From Bacteroidetes bacterium GWF2_33_16 (GTDB lineage Bacteria > Bacteroidota > Bacteroidia > Bacteroidales > UBA12077), in assembly GCA_001768565.1 (NCBI GenBank), contig MEOE01000023.1:159215-223214 (forward strand): a stretch of 64,000 bases of DNA, written 5' to 3'. The notes under the pieces are model-generated. The model saw only the letters and a program-made list of their open reading frames with translations, did no database searches and had not been told where the DNA came from. The stretch's first letter is position 1. Every line of letters begins with the position of its first letter. The position numbers and the translations under genes were made by a program. Positions 63,638 through 64,000 of this stretch are shown one piece after another.

Positions 63638-63668
63638 AAAAGCCGCTAAGTAATACTTAACGGCTTTT
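63638..63668. terminator. Bidirectional terminator between the TlpA-like gene and the edge lipoprotein gene
   Basis: AAAAGCCGCTAAGT (63638-63651) pairs with ACTTAACGGCTTTT (63655-63668) with one mismatch and a 3-nt loop; A and T runs flank both sides. Confidence 0.82.
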
Positions 63669-63683
63669 CTTTGTATTATTTCT

Positions 63684-64000
63684 TTATCGCTTACTCGCCT
63701 CTATAACTCTGTCTCTCATTTCTAAAAGTCTATTCATAATGTAATCATATCGATCCGATTCCTGCTTAAATTTACCAACACTAGCGCAACCTAAATCATC
63801 ATACAATAAATCACGTCCCGCATCTGTATCTGCATATTCTTTACCATCATATGTCCAATAACAATCTTCTCCATCGGTACAACAAAGTGTAACTTCTGGC
63901 TCTCCTTCGCAAAATGCATCTTGCTCGCAAGCTTCTTTAGGATCTTCTTCGCAACCTGTATTCATAGCAAATATTACTCCGGTAACAATCGCTAAAAGTA
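63684..64000 (-). CDS. Cysteine-rich lipoprotein, 5' end beyond the window
   Basis: About 105 residues visible; the frame stays open to the right edge. The stretch before the internal Met reads LLAIVTGVIFAMNTGC, a signal peptide with lipobox, so the true start lies past 64000 and the Met near 63965 is internal. The mature protein has at least eight more cysteines in the first 60 residues, one CC pair and many acidic residues, then a charged helical tail. It resembles in style, not clearly in sequence, the lipoprotein at 28611. Function unknown. Confidence 0.65.
   Translation of the reverse strand, partial: LLAIVTGVIFAMNTGCEEDPKEACEQDAFCEGEPEVTLCCTDGEDCYWTYDGKEYADTDAGRDLLYDDLGCASVGKFKQESDRYDYIMNRLLEMRDRVIEASKR

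Noticed and set aside
1..64000. CRISPR arrays, tRNA or rRNA genes, insertion sequences
   Set aside because: Scanned by eye in all gene-free gaps; no regularly spaced repeats, cloverleaf sequences or transposase genes were seen.

Overview
The window is a low-GC stretch from a member of the Bacteroidota. The evidence is a full core type IX secretion/gliding locus (PorP/SprF-like, GldK, GldL, GldM, GldN), lineage-typical families (DUF4270, DUF4834, DUF5723, the short glycogen/starch synthase beside panC), a TonB-dependent receptor, many SPII lipoproteins, and -7 promoter boxes of the Bacteroidota type (TAnnTTTG). A marine or sediment Bacteroidales/Marinilabiliales-like organism would fit, but that placement is an inference. 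I saw no rRNA, tRNA, CRISPR array, insertion sequence or prophage.

Layout. 1-2804 (minus): short glycogen-synthase-like gene, DUF4270 lipoprotein and the 5' part of glmS. 2981-8802 (plus): panC, panD, a flippase-like membrane protein, rfaE2, radA and a fused double ABC ATPase. 8799-11147 (minus): class A PBP. 11270-14817: topA and an arginase-fold protein that has lost its metal ligands. 15021-20873: porP-gldK-gldL-gldM-gldN, closed by a terminator shared with manC (minus). 22143-23641: mlaE-mlaF. 23638-27135: a Crp/Fnr regulator divergent from a sulfur operon (sulfide:quinone-oxidoreductase-like flavoprotein, DUF1641, single-cysteine DsrC/TusE-like protein, DsrE-family protein). Two identical FNR-type palindromes and a promoter-overlapping dyad lie between them. 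27168-28566: DUF4834 and trpS. 28611-30196 (minus): a cysteine-rich lipoprotein, a MauE-thioredoxin fusion and a frameshifted secreted-protein remnant. 30328-33693: cutC and a transglutaminase-like lipoprotein. 33724-37271 (minus): an LPP20-like secreted protein and a TonB-dependent receptor. 37408-46994: large envelope proteins (propeller protein, lipoprotein, DUF5723, small OMP, FadL-type OMP, secreted protein). 47002-50640: esterase and membrane AraC regulator (minus), then two tandem SnoaL/NTF2-like lipoproteins (plus). 51002-54633: secreted ankyrin/PD40 protein, Asp/Glu-racemase-family enzyme, MBL-fold hydrolase. 54809-59924: sigma-54 response regulator and histidine kinase, facing an FtsX/MacB-type permease. 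60251-64000: small lipoprotein, M49 dipeptidyl peptidase, REP-like palindrome, TlpA-like thioredoxin, and a second cysteine-rich lipoprotein running off the right edge.

How it works together. Most of the window is envelope biology: secretion motor, peptidoglycan and lipid transport, surface lipoproteins and extracytoplasmic redox. The most distinctive parts are the FNR-boxed sulfur-transfer operon, the pseudo-arginase attached to the secretion locus, the pairing of Cys-rich lipoproteins with thioredoxin-type proteins, and possible sigma-54 promoters near a sigma-54 activator. Domain names and functions come from recognising motifs in the translations; no database search was run.
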